Positions 10,196-22,366 of a stretch of 64,000 bases of DNA are shown one piece after another. This DNA comes from Sepioteuthis lessoniana (lineage: Eukaryota; Mollusca; Cephalopoda; Myopsida; Loliginidae): assembly GCA_963585895.1 (NCBI GenBank), contig OY757917.1, positions 108,995,256 to 109,059,255 of the forward strand, read 5' to 3'. Each line of letters begins with the position of its first letter. Position 1 is the stretch's first letter. The notes under the pieces were generated by a model that did no database searches, had not been told where the DNA came from, and saw nothing but the letters and a program-made list of their open reading frames with translations. A program made the position numbers and the translations under genes.

Positions 10196-12239
10196 GTGTG
10201 TGTGTGAGTTTGTGAGATGATTATTACACTCTCCGAGAGTAGATCATTAGCAAATGACAAATCTCCAGCACAAAACTTTGTAATTCAATTGATTTTCTTG
10301 TACGATGGAATAAACAGTTAGAGAAATTACTAATACTAGAAATTCGGTTAATAGTTTGATAACTGTGCATGTCACATGAAGGCAAAAGTCACGTAATTCT
10401 AGTGGTCATGATTATTTTTTTAGTATACATATATATATATATATATATAAGAGAGAAAGAGAAATAGAAAGCAAGAAATTGTAATCGGCACTCCTTTAAT
10501 GATTATATCTCAAACTTAATCCATTAAAAATTGGTTACTTCTACACGAGTTCTATCTTGAAAATGGAGAACTGTTTTGTACCTGCCTAATATATATATAA
10601 ACCGTAAAGTCTTCGAGGTTATAAAACTGTTTCGCAGATTATTTCTTAGAAGTGTGAGTTTATTATAACTGACAGCCGACGTATGATTGACTTGTACTAG
10701 ACTAAGTTAAGCTGAATAAACACCTGGACACTAGATTGTACACAGATGAAACTATTTTATGATATTGCACTTCTTATTCAGGAATCGATGCTAAACACTT
10801 AATATTTGGTGAGCTCCGTTGACCAAAAGGACACAGTTGTTAGCAATGAGCTGTGGCCGTAAGACATAAAAGTTTATAGAAAAATATTAAAAGTCTTCAT
10901 ATATATATATATATATATATAAAACCAAACTAACAACTGCCCCAAGCTTAACTGCAATAATTATTTGCTTATACGATACGGTCTGCGTGGAAATGTTTCT
11001 GCATTTTTCTCATTATTTTTACAAAAAGATTTTTAAAAATTATTTGATATTTAAGAAAAAAACAGAAACACAATAAAATCAGTAGATTTCATTTTCCGTG
11101 AAAAAAATCACTTGAGGTAATGGAATGAAATAATTGGGAACTTCAACCAACAGAAAGGAAGAAACTTCACATTGAATTCGTGCCCGACGGCTTTCCAATT
11201 TTATCAATGAATAGAAAATAAGTAAGGGATTCTTTCTTTGAATCAGATCAATAATAATAATAAGAAGAAGAAAAAAACGAATAAGACGAACGTGATGATA
11301 ATGATGATAATAATAAATAATTTTGTTGATGAAGATGATGATGAAAAAGGATAAAGTATAGGCAAATTATTTAAAACTGAACAAAATAAAGAACAAGATA
11401 AGCTCCAGACGAAAGTCAGAAAAAAATCCGTCCAGTAATGATGAATAAGTAAGACACCAACTGTGTTAGAAAGAGAAAATGGGGTAAATTCTAATGTCTG
11501 TTTCAATGTAGGAATATGCTTCGGTACTAATTCTGTAGTCTGTTTCCTCTTCGATTAGTTATTTCTAACAGTTTTATCAGAAGAAAATTAATTCAGATAC
11601 GACTTTTGAAGGCAACGATTTAAAATAATTTTGTGAATGTTTTTTTCTCAGTGATTTTTAAAAAAAAGTAATTTACTTTAAAAAACAATTTAGTTTGACC
11701 TTTTCATTTATTGGTTCCCAGATTGTGTTTATATCTATACTTGTTCAACTCAAGACATCAACATGGACCAACATCAAAGAGTAAGTGATAGTATGTAATT
11801 TTAAATTTCGAATTCATCTCATGACGATTTTCGAGAAATTTCTTGTGATGCTTTTCGGACTGATGGGCGTGAAAAAAAATGACGTCATTATTTGAATAAC
11901 ATCTTCCTATTTCTTGAACGCCTTGTTTGATCGACAAAATAAAAATTATTTCCAAGGTTGAATCATTTCTAAGCCTAGATAAACAAGGGAAACCTGAGGA
12001 AAGTCGGAGGATAGAGCGACCGAAACGTTGTGCTACAACTAACAACAATAAAGATGAGGACAACAGTCCGAAAAATTACATAAAATATGACACATCAAGC
12101 CTCATCTCAAAAAATTAGACGGATGATTAAAGATAATATAAGAAATCAGAGTCATCATAAACAATGATAAGGTAATCTATCGGAATATGAATGTTGTAGC
12201 CTTCTGGCTCCACCCTTTCAGTGGGGATTAAAATACACT
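10194..12239. other. No gene seen; trinucleotide-rich patch and hammerhead-like patch
   Basis: Contains short (TA)n arrays (10430, 10900), a (GAT/AAT)-rich patch at 11250-11345, and a repeat-like segment at 11960-12060 with CTGAGGA and CGACCGAAACGTTG, discussed as a finding. Confidence 0.5.
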
Positions 12240-12410
12240 GATTGCATCCTTGACTCTGTATGATTCTTAACTATATCTTGTAGTGAGGCAACAGTTTTAG
12301 AGCCCTGAGAAGTGTGGAATTCCGGATTTTTTTCCATGACTCCCGGATCCATTCAGACTTGGAATGGTCGTTTGGTCCGATCTATGGGTAAACAAATCTG
12401 TTTAAATTTT
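12240..12410 (+). repeat. Dispersed repeat X, head only
   Basis: GTAGTGAGGCAACAGTTTTA, GAGCCCTGAGAAG and TTTGGTCCGATCTATGGGTA follow the head order seen at 4381-4520. Confidence 0.5.
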
Positions 12411-12461
12411 ATTAGTATTGTATAAGAATATTTGAAACAATAAATCTATATGCGCAAAAAG

Positions 12462-12464
<3 letters not shown>

Positions 12465-12546
<82 letters not shown>

Positions 12547-12547
12547 A
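12465..12547 (+). repeat. (TA)n(TG)n microsatellite
   Basis: About 33 TA units followed by 8 TG units. Confidence 0.97.
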
Positions 12548-13136
12548 TAAAGCTTTCTGATTAAAAACTGATAAATGTTATCATGGTAGAGCAGGTATAA
12601 TAACCTAAAAATTATAATCATGGGACCGTTACTGCGGTGCACAATCATCAAACAGGAATGTGGAAACATATATATGTATCTGTACGTTCATCCCTGTGAA
12701 TGTGTATCTTTTACAGAGATTTAATGCACACCTATATCTACACAAGCACATACGCAGGCAGACAAAACTTATCTTCAATCGCACATATACATTTTTCATA
12801 CATAAAGAATGTACGGTAAAAATATAAAGAAAAGTTAAAGAATGATCATATACACACACACATATATTCAAAATTCCATGGCCTATATAAGGAAATAACT
12901 CAAATAATTCAAAGGGAATGTTAAAAATACAATGTACTAACATCTAAAACGGTTGGAATAAAAGCATTTAAAATGTTTTTTTTTTGTTTTTTTTTCACTT
13001 TTTTCCAATTTCTTTGTGATATTTTGAGGAAACCTTTCCTCTTCGTCCGACGATAATAATCAGAACGAAAGTAGCGTGATTTCAAGAACAGGAAGTGAGT
13101 CATAGTTGTGTTGTTGCATTTGTAGACAAAAATGTA

Positions 13137-13168
<32 letters not shown>

Positions 13169-13171
<3 letters not shown>

Positions 13172-13352
13172 TTAGTTTCTTTATTTCACTATCAAAATCT
13201 AACCATGTTGAAGAATAAGAACACAGCAGGGAGACAAGGGAGTCCATATCATTTCCTCGATTATTAGTCCAAAATTGAATGTTGTAACGTGACTTGAATT
13301 CGAACTTCGATCTCGCAGTCAAGTACGTCAGCAGCAACGGCACAGAGATTCG

Positions 13353-13353
<1 letters not shown>
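13169..13353 (-). mobile_element. SINE B-like, diverged, between two (TA)n arrays
   Basis: Minus strand reads ACTGCGAGATCGAAGTTCGA then ATTCAAGTCACG, matching the anticodon-to-B-box part of SINE B, and it ends near AATAAAGAAACTAACC. (TA)n arrays border both ends (13138-13168 and 13354-13394). Confidence 0.6.

Positions 13354-13418
<65 letters not shown>
13354..13418 (+). repeat. (TA)n(GA)n compound microsatellite
   Basis: About 20 TA units passing directly into about 13 GA units. The same TA-to-GA change occurs at 37217-37250 and 45943-46030. Confidence 0.96.
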
Positions 13419-14298
13419 GTTTGTGTGTGCGTATGGTATCACTCTACATTACCTGGTTGTTCAGAAACCATTTATATGGACCAGTTACAAGATCTCTTCG
13501 ATCACCTTGTGAATCTTATGTTAATATTGATTACTTTTGCATTATTTCTTAGCATGTATATTTTGTCGGGTGAATCTGAAGTCCTAAAAAATACCCATCA
13601 CGAGAAAAATAAACCTGAACGTAGGATTTTAATCTTCCGAGGAGCTCGGGAATTCTTTTTCATTCAAAGTTTTCCTTCCCTTTTTGGTTTTATCTAAAAA
13701 TTTTATATATTCGACGACATACACATGCTCGTGATGACCATTATTGAAATACTTATTTGTCCCACTCCATCTGAAATCACCGGTTTCCATTATTTAGACT
13801 CAACAAATTCCATATTTCGCCAAACGTTAATGACTTAACTAATCGCTCTAGCGAAGATATTTGATTTTTCCTCAGATATTCCTCTTAGATCTGTCTTCTC
13901 GTAATTTTCTTTAATGTTGGTGCAACATTTTTTTAGTTGTAATGAATACAATGTTAATCTTCATATTCCCCTCTTAATTTTAATTCTCAGTAGCGCAGTT
14001 TGTGTGCACCGCTTACATTGTTTTATGCGCGCGCACACATACCCACACACAAATACACACTCACACACACACACACACATATATATATAGGGTTACCCCG
14101 CAAAAAAAAAACAACATATATTTTTGACTGAAATTCATAAATTTAATTCTAGCCTTTTCTTTTTTTCAGGATATGAAGTATATTCCATGCATGAAAAATT
14201 GGGACCATATTATTCACCAGAAGTTCGAGTGTACAAAATTAGAATTATTTTGCTTTATTTTTGTAGAAGTAATAAAAAAGTTTATGGGGGAGTTAACC

Positions 14299-14347
<49 letters not shown>

Positions 14348-14715
14348 TGAGAGTGAATGTGTATCTGGGTTTACTTTTTTAAAGTATAATACCAAAAATA
14401 TCAGAGAATTTACAGAATGAAAGAAGCAAAAATTAAATGAGAAGTTATTACAGATTTGTTAGTGATTTAGGTCAATGAGTATATATATATATATTCATAG
14501 ATATGTGAGTGTGTGTGTGTGTGTGTTCGCGCATGTGTGTGTGTCACTCTCTCTCCAAAAATTATACATGATACCAATTTCGTGATGTTTATCTTTTTGC
14601 TTAGGTTCATCATATAATAATTTGAGAATGAAAATAAAAATACGTGGGAACAATATTTCACTGCCCACACAGCAATTACACCATTTTCTAATTCTTTACT
14701 TCATAGCTTCATCAT

Positions 14716-15160
14716 GTCGTGCCGCCAGCACGGATATCGCTGACCCTCTCTCACCACTTCTCCCTATCGTTCATCGCTTCTGGTAGGTCTTCAGGGCCAC
14801 ATCCCGTATCCTTACATAGCTGCTGAATGCATGTTCGAGCTGGTCGTCCCGTTTTTGCCCGGCCATATGTGGGGGTCCATAGGAGTACATCACTTATGAG
14901 CTCGCCCCTGCTTCTCCTGCAATGTATTGCATGTCTGGTTTGTCTAACTTGGATAGTTTTCGTGATGGGAGGCAGGTGGCCGTATAGTTGGTGCCTTCTG
15001 GGGTGTTGCCGCCAGGACTTGTTCAAGATTGCTTGCAGCATTCTTGTGTAATTGCCGTCTAGGTTCTCCAGCCGTTTAGTTAGCGTCCAAGTAGTGCATC
15101 TATACAGCAGTATCGATACGATAGCTGTCCATGCCTTCGTTAGTTGCGTGTCGATCATAG
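14716..15160 (-). mobile_element. LINE 3' end with internal deletion
   Basis: Minus-strand copy with an open frame from DTQLTKAWTAIVSILLYRCT through LDGNYTRMLQAILNKSW, RGELISDVLLWTPTYGRAKT and CIQQLCKDTGCGPEDL. Compared with the other copies, a block encoding the IWKSDLTDKMKRSFFQA region is missing between AWTAI and VSILL. Its 3' flank (14605-14715) recurs at 34923-35025. Confidence 0.9.
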
Positions 15161-15738
15161 CTTAAATAACGGTAACAGACTCGAACGCATTTCATTCTCC
15201 ACTTTTTAATATTTCACTATTATCGGCTTTCCTGGCTTAGAGAAGCCTAACAATCTTATTGACATCCATGAAAATATCCAATATTTTTCGTAAATGATTA
15301 TATGATTGAGCTCATACAGGACAAAACTTGATAATAAATATTTAAATACTCCATTAAATAGGTTTTCACTTCTTATTACTCTTCTATTTAGATATTTGAG
15401 TGGTTTTGCTTTCTATTGAGACATATAACATTCGAAAGTAATCTATTTGTTTGATCACAGTAAACATCACATCGTCTATCCGAGAGTACAAAATTAGCAA
15501 ATAACAAATCTCCGACACGAAACCTTGAAATTTAATTGTTTTTCTTAATGCTGAAATGAATAGTTTGGGGTATTTTTTTTTTTTTTGATTTTACAAAATC
15601 AAAAATATTTAAGAAATAGTTATTCTATTTCATTTTTCCCCTTTCTCTAAGATGAACTCACTTTCTTTCTCTCACTTTTTTCCTCTCTCTCTGTTCATAT
15701 ATTCCTCTTTGCATTTAGTCAAGACTTCAAAAATTGAA

Positions 15739-15990
15739 GGCGCTCGTGGTGTAATGGTTATCATCGTAGAAAAATGAGTGAATGACCGTAGTTTAAATCA
15801 TTCACCAGGCTTTTATCGTTTAACTTCGTGGTAATACCCTTGAGAAAGACACGTATCTATTTTTCTTCCCCAATCTATATATAGTAAGGTAGATGTGGTT
15901 TGTGAGGCTTGGTACTGCATACCAGTCAAGAAAGAAAAACTCTCAATCCAATCCAGCTGTTCTCTGCTTAACACTTAACTTCATTCTACA
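15739..15990 (+). mobile_element. SINE C/B-like (tRNA-derived)
   Basis: Head GGCGCTCGTGGTGTAATGGT, TATCATCGTAGAAAAATGAG, degraded B-box TAGTTTAAATCATTCACCAG, body TTTATCGTTTAACTTCGTGG. The head is SINE B-like, the body SINE C-like. Confidence 0.65.
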
Positions 15991-16095
15991 TCCTGTCCAA
16001 GCCAGAGACGTTGGATACATACGAATTTCAAACACACACATACAAACATATATATATTATACCAGCGACCGATTACATCTCTACTGAGCGTCTTA

Positions 16096-17060
16096 TATAT
16101 GACATTAAATCGTCTGTTAGTGAGGCTCCAGTCGGGAACGTTTGGATTTGAAGTATCCCTTTATTGCCATTGTTTATTTGTCCCCTGACCTGTCATATCA
16201 GCACCTGATAGGATTCTTCGTATAGGTCAAATCGAACTGTTTGGCATTCAAACTGTGCACAAACATTATTTATGCTAAAGTTGTTTGATATAGAACTGTT
16301 TGATCATTTAACTACGTGTAAACAAATAACTGCTATTTGATAGAATTGTTAGTGATAGATATCCATATTTGTAACCATTTAACTATGTGCAAATCAGTAT
16401 GTTTGTTTGTTTTATCTTGCGGCATATAAACCTCATTGGTCATTTAATGCCGAATCAAGTTCCGGAAAATAAGTGTGAAAAGAAATTCAAAAGGTGAGGT
16501 CTTAGGAACTAATGATAATTTTTTGATAATTAGTTGGTTATTTGTTTTTTAATTAGGTGTTTATTTGCAGAGAATCATGATCATAACCACCCCCCAAAAA
16601 ACAAACTGTGAAACAGGTTGTGGAAGGGATCGATTTATTAGAATATATCTGGTAAAGAAAAGGTTTATAGAAGTAATTTGGTCTTATTGTAAATTTCTTT
16701 AGATTTTTGTGTATAATTTCACTGTTTTTAGAAATGATATCGCATTATTTATTTCAGTGTTTTAGAACAGTTCTTTCATATTCTTTGTTCTATGGAAGGT
16801 TTTCCTTATCTGAGCTAGGTCGGTACATTCGATGCGAATGTCCTTCACGGTGTATTTGGTCTGGCATGCATAACACATTGGAGCAAATGAGTAATATTGA
16901 CCAGAATTGTCTAAAATAGCAATACTTGGAACTCTTTAACTGTGCGCCTAAGTTGATTTATTGGTATAACATTGCAATATTTGGATCACTTTGATTGTGT
17001 GAAAATGAATGCATGGTATTGAATAGAATAATTGGAGCTAAATAGCAATAATTGAAACTA
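16096..17060 (+). repeat. Dispersed repeat X, copy split by a mariner
   Basis: Head GACATTAAATCGTCTGTTAG then GAGGCTCCAGTC and ACCTGATAGG. Tail GGTCAAATCGAACTGTTTGG and TTTAACTACGTGTAAACAAA. The family appears to resume after the mariner at 17954 (TTTAACTGAGAGCAAAAATT). Part of the interval (16405-16460) looks like an unrelated SINE tail. Confidence 0.6.
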
Positions 17061-17953
17061 CAGGGTGGAACGATAAAATTGACGCCCTAGAAAAGACGAC
17101 ATGATTCGATTTCCGATTAATGAAAACCGGTTTTCTTTTTTTGGTGCAGACCATCAAGTAGATGGCCAGTTGTGTACAAATCCTAAGAGTGATAGTAGCC
17201 TTCTATCATGTCTGAAAGTGACACAATGTTCAACGAGCGAGATCGGAGATGTGCCGCAGTTAAATTCATGCTCTACCGATCCAAGTTATGACAACAGGAC
17301 CATTGCCAGCACCCTCAAAATGCAAATCTGGATTGCCACGAATTACAAGGACGTGCTCAGGGTGATGAAAAAGTTTCCAGCTACGGTTATGGACTTTGGT
17401 GTGGTTTCAAGTAAAGGCCACATCATGCCACCTCACATCTTCGAAGTCGGATTGAAAGTCAACACAAACGTGTACCTGGATGTGCTGAAGAGTGTGGTGA
17501 TCCCCTGGTGCAATCAGGTGGCCGATGGCAGACCCTAGGTGTGGCAGCAGGACTCTGCGCCGGTCCACAATTCCAAAGAGACCCAGGCTTGGCTTCAGAA
17601 GGAGTTCTACGACTTTGTACCCTTCTCTCACTGCCCCCCTCCTCCCCGACCTGAACTCGATGGACTACTTCGCTTGGTCATACTTCGAGAACATCACCAA
17701 CATGACCTCCCGCAACACCAAAGCTAGCCTGATCGCTGCCATCCGCCGAGCTCCCGCCCGCGCTTGTGGAAAAGGCATGCTCCCAGTTCCGGATCCGTAT
17801 CGAGGTGTTTATTGAGGGTGAAGGCGGCTACATTGAATAGATGTCAGCTCTACTACATAATCAAGTTACCGGAATTGATTTTTTCAATAAACGTTTTATA
17901 ATAAAGCTGTAGTGTTGTTTTCTTTAGGACGACGATTTTATCGTTCCACCCTG
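17061..17953 (+). mobile_element. Mariner-type DNA transposon, DD37D-like, internally deleted
   Basis: Element of 893 bp flanked by TA on both sides. Terminal inverted repeats: CAGGGTGGAACGATAAAATT at the left, and its complement at the right with one internal difference. The plus strand encodes MDFGVVSSKGHIMPPHIFEV and LKVNTNVYLDVLKSVVIPWC, then after one in-frame stop WQQDSAPVHNSKETQAWLQK, and after a frame shift PDLNSMDYFAWSYFENITNM. The spacing between the QQD aspartate and the LNSMD aspartate is about 37 residues, pointing to the DD37D (maT-like) group. The N-terminal DNA-binding half is largely missing. It sits inside a copy of the dispersed repeat covering 16096-17990. Confidence 0.93.
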
Positions 17954-17990
17954 TATTTAACTGAGAGCAAAAATTAGGTCAAGTTCGTTA

Positions 17991-19112
17991 TTATAAATGT
18001 TATCAACTAAATATGTTTACTAATAATATATTTAATACCTATGCATGAACTGAATTAGACATTAGATAACCTACGATGGTTAACATGCTATAAAATCAAC
18101 TGAACGATCTACATCCGCACACAAATTTAGGTTTGTATGTGTGCGTGTGAGAGCTTGCACGTGCGTTCTATTGTACGCCTGCATTATTGTATGTGTGGTA
18201 TTATCAAGATATAAAATTTGATTAATAATATCGAAACCTTACTGGAGGATTCACACATCACATGTACGCACATATATGAATTAACAAATAATGTACGGAA
18301 TATTTAGAGGTCCACACGAATAACAAATTGGATGTGCTTCATCAAAAATTTCCAAGAGAACGTTGAAAATAAAAAAAAGAAAGAAATTTTCTTATGAAAT
18401 GAAACTGGGAAAATATAATAAATGTTTTCTCTAATGTATGGTATCAGTCTCTGGGGTGAAACATGAGAGAAGGACTCGATACTGAACGGCTGGTCCATTC
18501 TTTGATAATTGCGTGCATATCTTTGCACTGTTGTTTTTAAATAAATGAAACTCAATTATTCAAGTATATAGAACTATTTGCAGAGTACAAATATAACTTT
18601 TTTTTTAGATCCAACAAAACTAATTGATTTAGGCGCTATCAACAAGCTCTATTGTCCGGCCACCATATGTGTGTGTGTGTGTGTGGTGGCCAATGTATTG
18701 TCGTTTTGCATGAAACAGAAACTTTCGTTTAGCACTCCGATTGGCTTAAATATTTGCGTGAGTAACGTTTATTGTAATATTTTGCTCCGCTTTTTTTTGC
18801 GTTTATGAGACACTATTTTTTCTGTTTGATTGTTGATGGTAGTTAAGGCGAAATAACCGCTCTCATCATGGCAGAAGATTATTAGGTATATTTGACAGAA
18901 AGTTAAAATATTTTAATACTGTATAGTCTCTCTTCCATAGCAGTGTGACGAATTGAAAAAGATGTCATGTGTACCATATAAAGGAAGTTACACTCTACAA
19001 AGAGGGATATGCACTTTTTTCTAATCTTTCTTAAATTGCTAAATATATACACACCTATTAGCGTGAGTTAAGACAGAATTATATATGTATAAAGTCATAT
19101 GTGTATGAGTGA
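17991..19112. other. No gene seen
   Basis: AT-rich; one SINE-tail-like motif near 18070 (GGTTAACATGCTATAAAATC). Short frames only. Confidence 0.5.
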
Positions 19113-19113
19113 G

Positions 19114-19168
<55 letters not shown>

Positions 19169-19281
19169 CATTATAGTATTTTAACAGTTAAATAAGAAAA
19201 AACAACAGCATGGAATTGCCATTATTCCAAACCGTACACATACACTAAATTTTTTTTAACACAAACTTATAAATTACGGAA

Positions 19282-19315
<34 letters not shown>

Positions 19316-19454
19316 GACACACACATATGCACATACATGTACACACATACATATATATATATACGCATACATAGATATATACACACACATACATGTATAT
19401 ATATATATATCACATACGTATACGCACACACATACATATATATATATATACACC

Positions 19455-19491
<37 letters not shown>

Positions 19492-19492
19492 C
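19113..19492 (+). repeat. Microsatellite cluster
   Basis: (CA)n(TA)n at 19113-19167, then a 200-base mosaic of (TA)n and ACACACATACAT-type tracts at 19286-19492. Its open frames are repeat translations. Confidence 0.93.
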
Positions 19493-19858
19493 TTTACATA
19501 ACTAAGATACCCTACAAAACCAATGTTTAAATAACCGGAATAACCAGAACTTATATCATCATTGATTAATTTTAATGCTCTCTTTAATTAGAATTTATTA
19601 CTAAGTTTAATTAATTTTTCATGGAGTAAAAAGATTAACAGTTTCTTTAATTTTCAACTGAAATAATTTTCTACAGGACTGTTTTTAATGTTTCTCATTT
19701 TCCAGTTTTTCAAATTTGATAATCATTGGCGTATACATTAACTTTGCATTGGCAACCTCTTATAGAACAGAAATGCGCATTAATATAATCTCTAAATATG
19801 TTCCAAATCATCATTGAATGAACTTCATTCCGAATAATTTTATGCATCTACCAACCTC

Positions 19859-19860
<2 letters not shown>

Positions 19861-19913
<53 letters not shown>
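19861..19913 (+). repeat. (TA)n microsatellite
   Basis: About 26 uninterrupted TA units. Confidence 0.97.
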
Positions 19914-19914
<1 letters not shown>

Positions 19915-20250
19915 TTTCTTCATCTGTATCTTCGGAAATAAATGTATGAAGAATTACCAAATTTATGTAAACTTGTTAGATTATTTACTATTATTTATCA
20001 AATATGTGTTGTCAATAGAGCAATTTTCTTTCTTTCGTCTGTTTTTATATTCTGTATTATGTACAGGAATTTAACGGGTGTTAAGAATTGTGATTATATA
20101 TGTGTGTGCGTGTGTCTTTGTAATAATGAGAAATATACACTTATAGCTTTATGCTGAATTAGAAAAATTAAATCTGCTTTGGAAATTAAAAGGAATACAT
20201 CGAAGAAAGTTTAAATTTTCTCATCTATTTCTATTCATAAGCCAACGTTA

Positions 20251-20290
<40 letters not shown>

Positions 20291-21095
20291 TGTGTGTATT
20301 TCAATGTATGTGCTCATGTATATCCAAGCATTAAAAATATCATAATGATTCTGTATAAATTACATATAATCATACATAATTGTAACCCATTATAAAATAA
20401 TATAATTTATTTATGTGCAGTTGCTTTTTGTTTATCTTAGAACGTGTGTGTACGCATGTCCAAGTGTGTATTTGCCATGAGCTTACTGAAAATTATTTTA
20501 AATATATCATGATATAACTATATGCCAGACACATAATTATATATTCTTTCCCATGCACACAATATATGTATACATCTATATAATAACACACACACGTGTA
20601 TATATTTCTAAAGATTAATTTATCATATGATTTCCATAGTTTGCAACTTCTTTCATGTTCCTCTTTTACTCAGTCTTTTAATCTTTTTCGACACAATCGC
20701 ATTCATGAGCACTTATAGTAATGCGCATGCGCAAATTCCTCTTTAAATGAACTGAAGGTTGGTTTGGTGCACAGTTGAATTTAAGCATCTATTTAAACAT
20801 TCAGGCATTTGATAGAACGGCACTGAGCGATAAGTAATATGTCTGCTTAAATAACTTTACTTTATGAGATGCATTTCATATCCAATGAAGACTATGATTT
20901 CAGTGAAATAAATAAAAATGAAAACAAAGAAACAATAGGTACGTATAAGGAAAAGACCTATTTAAATGAAGAATCAATTAGTTTGACACAAGTCTTGCAT
21001 AAACAGTATAGATCGATAGAAAGACTACATTCGATATTCTGTTGAAGGTGCCTAAAATACATTTACGGCATCGACTTTAGAAGGATGTTTTCTTG
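19914..21095. other. No gene seen
   Basis: AT-rich with (TA)n at 20254-20288. Contains the palindrome TGCGCATGCGCA at 20722-20733. Confidence 0.5.
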
Positions 21096-21595
21096 ATATA
21101 ATCATCATCATCATGATGACGTGCGGCTAGCACGGATATCCCTGACCCTCTCTCTCCACGTCTCCCTATCATTCATCGCCTTCGGCAGGTCTTCGGGGTT
21201 ACATCCCGTATCATCACATAGCTGCTGTATGAAAGTTCGAGCTGGTCGTCCTACTTTTGATTGGCCATATGCGGGGGTCCACAGGGGCACATCACTTACG
21301 ATCTCGTCTTTGCTTCGCCAGCAGTGTCCGGCATGTCTGGTTCGTCTAGCTTGTATAGTTTTCGTGATAGGTGGTAGGTGGCCGTACAGTTGGCGCCGTG
21401 TGGGGTGTTGCTGCCAGGACCTGTTCAATATTGCTTGCAACATTCTTGTATAATTGCCTTCGACCTTCTTCTCCAACCTTTTAGTCAGCGTCCAAGTGGT
21501 GCATCCATACAGCAGTATCGACACGACCGCAACCTGGAAGAAACTGCGTTTCATTTTATCGGTCAGGTTTGATTTCCATATGATCGAAATACTAA
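21096..21595 (-). mobile_element. LINE 3' end, long open frame
   Basis: Minus-strand copy with an uninterrupted frame of about 165 codons: SIIWKSNLTDKMKRSFFQVA through VEGNYTRMLQAILNRSWQQH to NPEDLPKAMNDRETWRERVR and RASRTSS. It ends in ATCATCATCATCATGATGAC (plus strand), the short ATG-type tail. It looks younger than most copies here. It is 5'-truncated near 21595. Confidence 0.92.
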
Positions 21596-21784
21596 ACTGT
21601 ATCCGATGGAGCACTAGGGAACTAGAAGAACCACCTTGTTTACATTAATTTGAGGCCCACTGTAAATTATGCCGGAAGTACCTATTAATGTTCCATCTAA
21701 TCGTCAAATAAACCTGTTTGAAAACGATTAGTATTAGATTGGAATACTTGCATCAGTATAGTTGTAAGTTTGCCAAACTTAGTC

Positions 21785-21970
21785 GCACACGAGACGAAGG
21801 CTCCCTTTTCAATAGATACCACACTGAGGTCTTGGAGTGGGCGCTACTCCTTATCCTGGATTACTCTGTACCTTATAATGTTGGGTTTTAAGCCAGAAGG
21901 CATTAAGTACTATTTTTTGAGTCATGGGTATTGAATCCTCGGTTTCCTGCACCATTGAGAAACGCTCTGA
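21785..21970 (-). mobile_element. SINE A (tRNA-derived), diverged
   Basis: Minus-strand copy sharing AAGGCTCCCTTTTCAATAGA, the GGGCGCTACTCCTT block and ACCTTATAATGTTG. The tRNA-like head is present but diverged (GAATCCTCGGTTTCC). Confidence 0.7.
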
Positions 21971-22276
21971 CGATTATGCCAATCAGGTGTAAATGTTTAA
22001 AAAATATGCATTATCAGTTATTTGTACATATACAAACGCTTGCAAAAAATGCTGACTTCTACATTTGTCGCATATTGCACCGCTGGAAAAAAAAACGAAA
22101 AACTCGTAGATATATAAAAATATAATTTATATTTTTATTCTTTGACGGCGACGATTGTGTTTAGTAGGAATACAGTCAGAGCTCGGTCGCACATATCTTT
22201 CTTCTGTGGCGGGGACAATTTTTGTGAAGTAGTACGATAGCCGGAGAACGCACACGAATGGCTGACATGTCTGCTT

Positions 22277-22366
22277 GAGTGACCAGCGGGTCTCTGCCCT
22301 TCGTTTGAGAGACAAGTAGACCTCTCCCCTTCGTTTAAGTGACTCAGTGGATCTCTGCCTTCAGTC
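22277..22366 (+). repeat. Tandem repeat, 3 units of 30 bp, GC-rich
   Basis: Units GAGTGACCAGCGGGTCTCTG.., GAGAGACAAGTAGACCTCTC.. and AAGTGACTCAGTGGATCTCT.., each ending in a CCTTCGTTT-like motif. It lies in a GC-richer island (22140-22640) I could not classify. Confidence 0.8.

Noticed and set aside
17101-17538. 145-codon plus frame starting MIRFPINENR as a host gene
   Set aside because: It lies inside a TIR-bounded mariner and its second half is transposase sequence; the start is just the first ATG after the left end.
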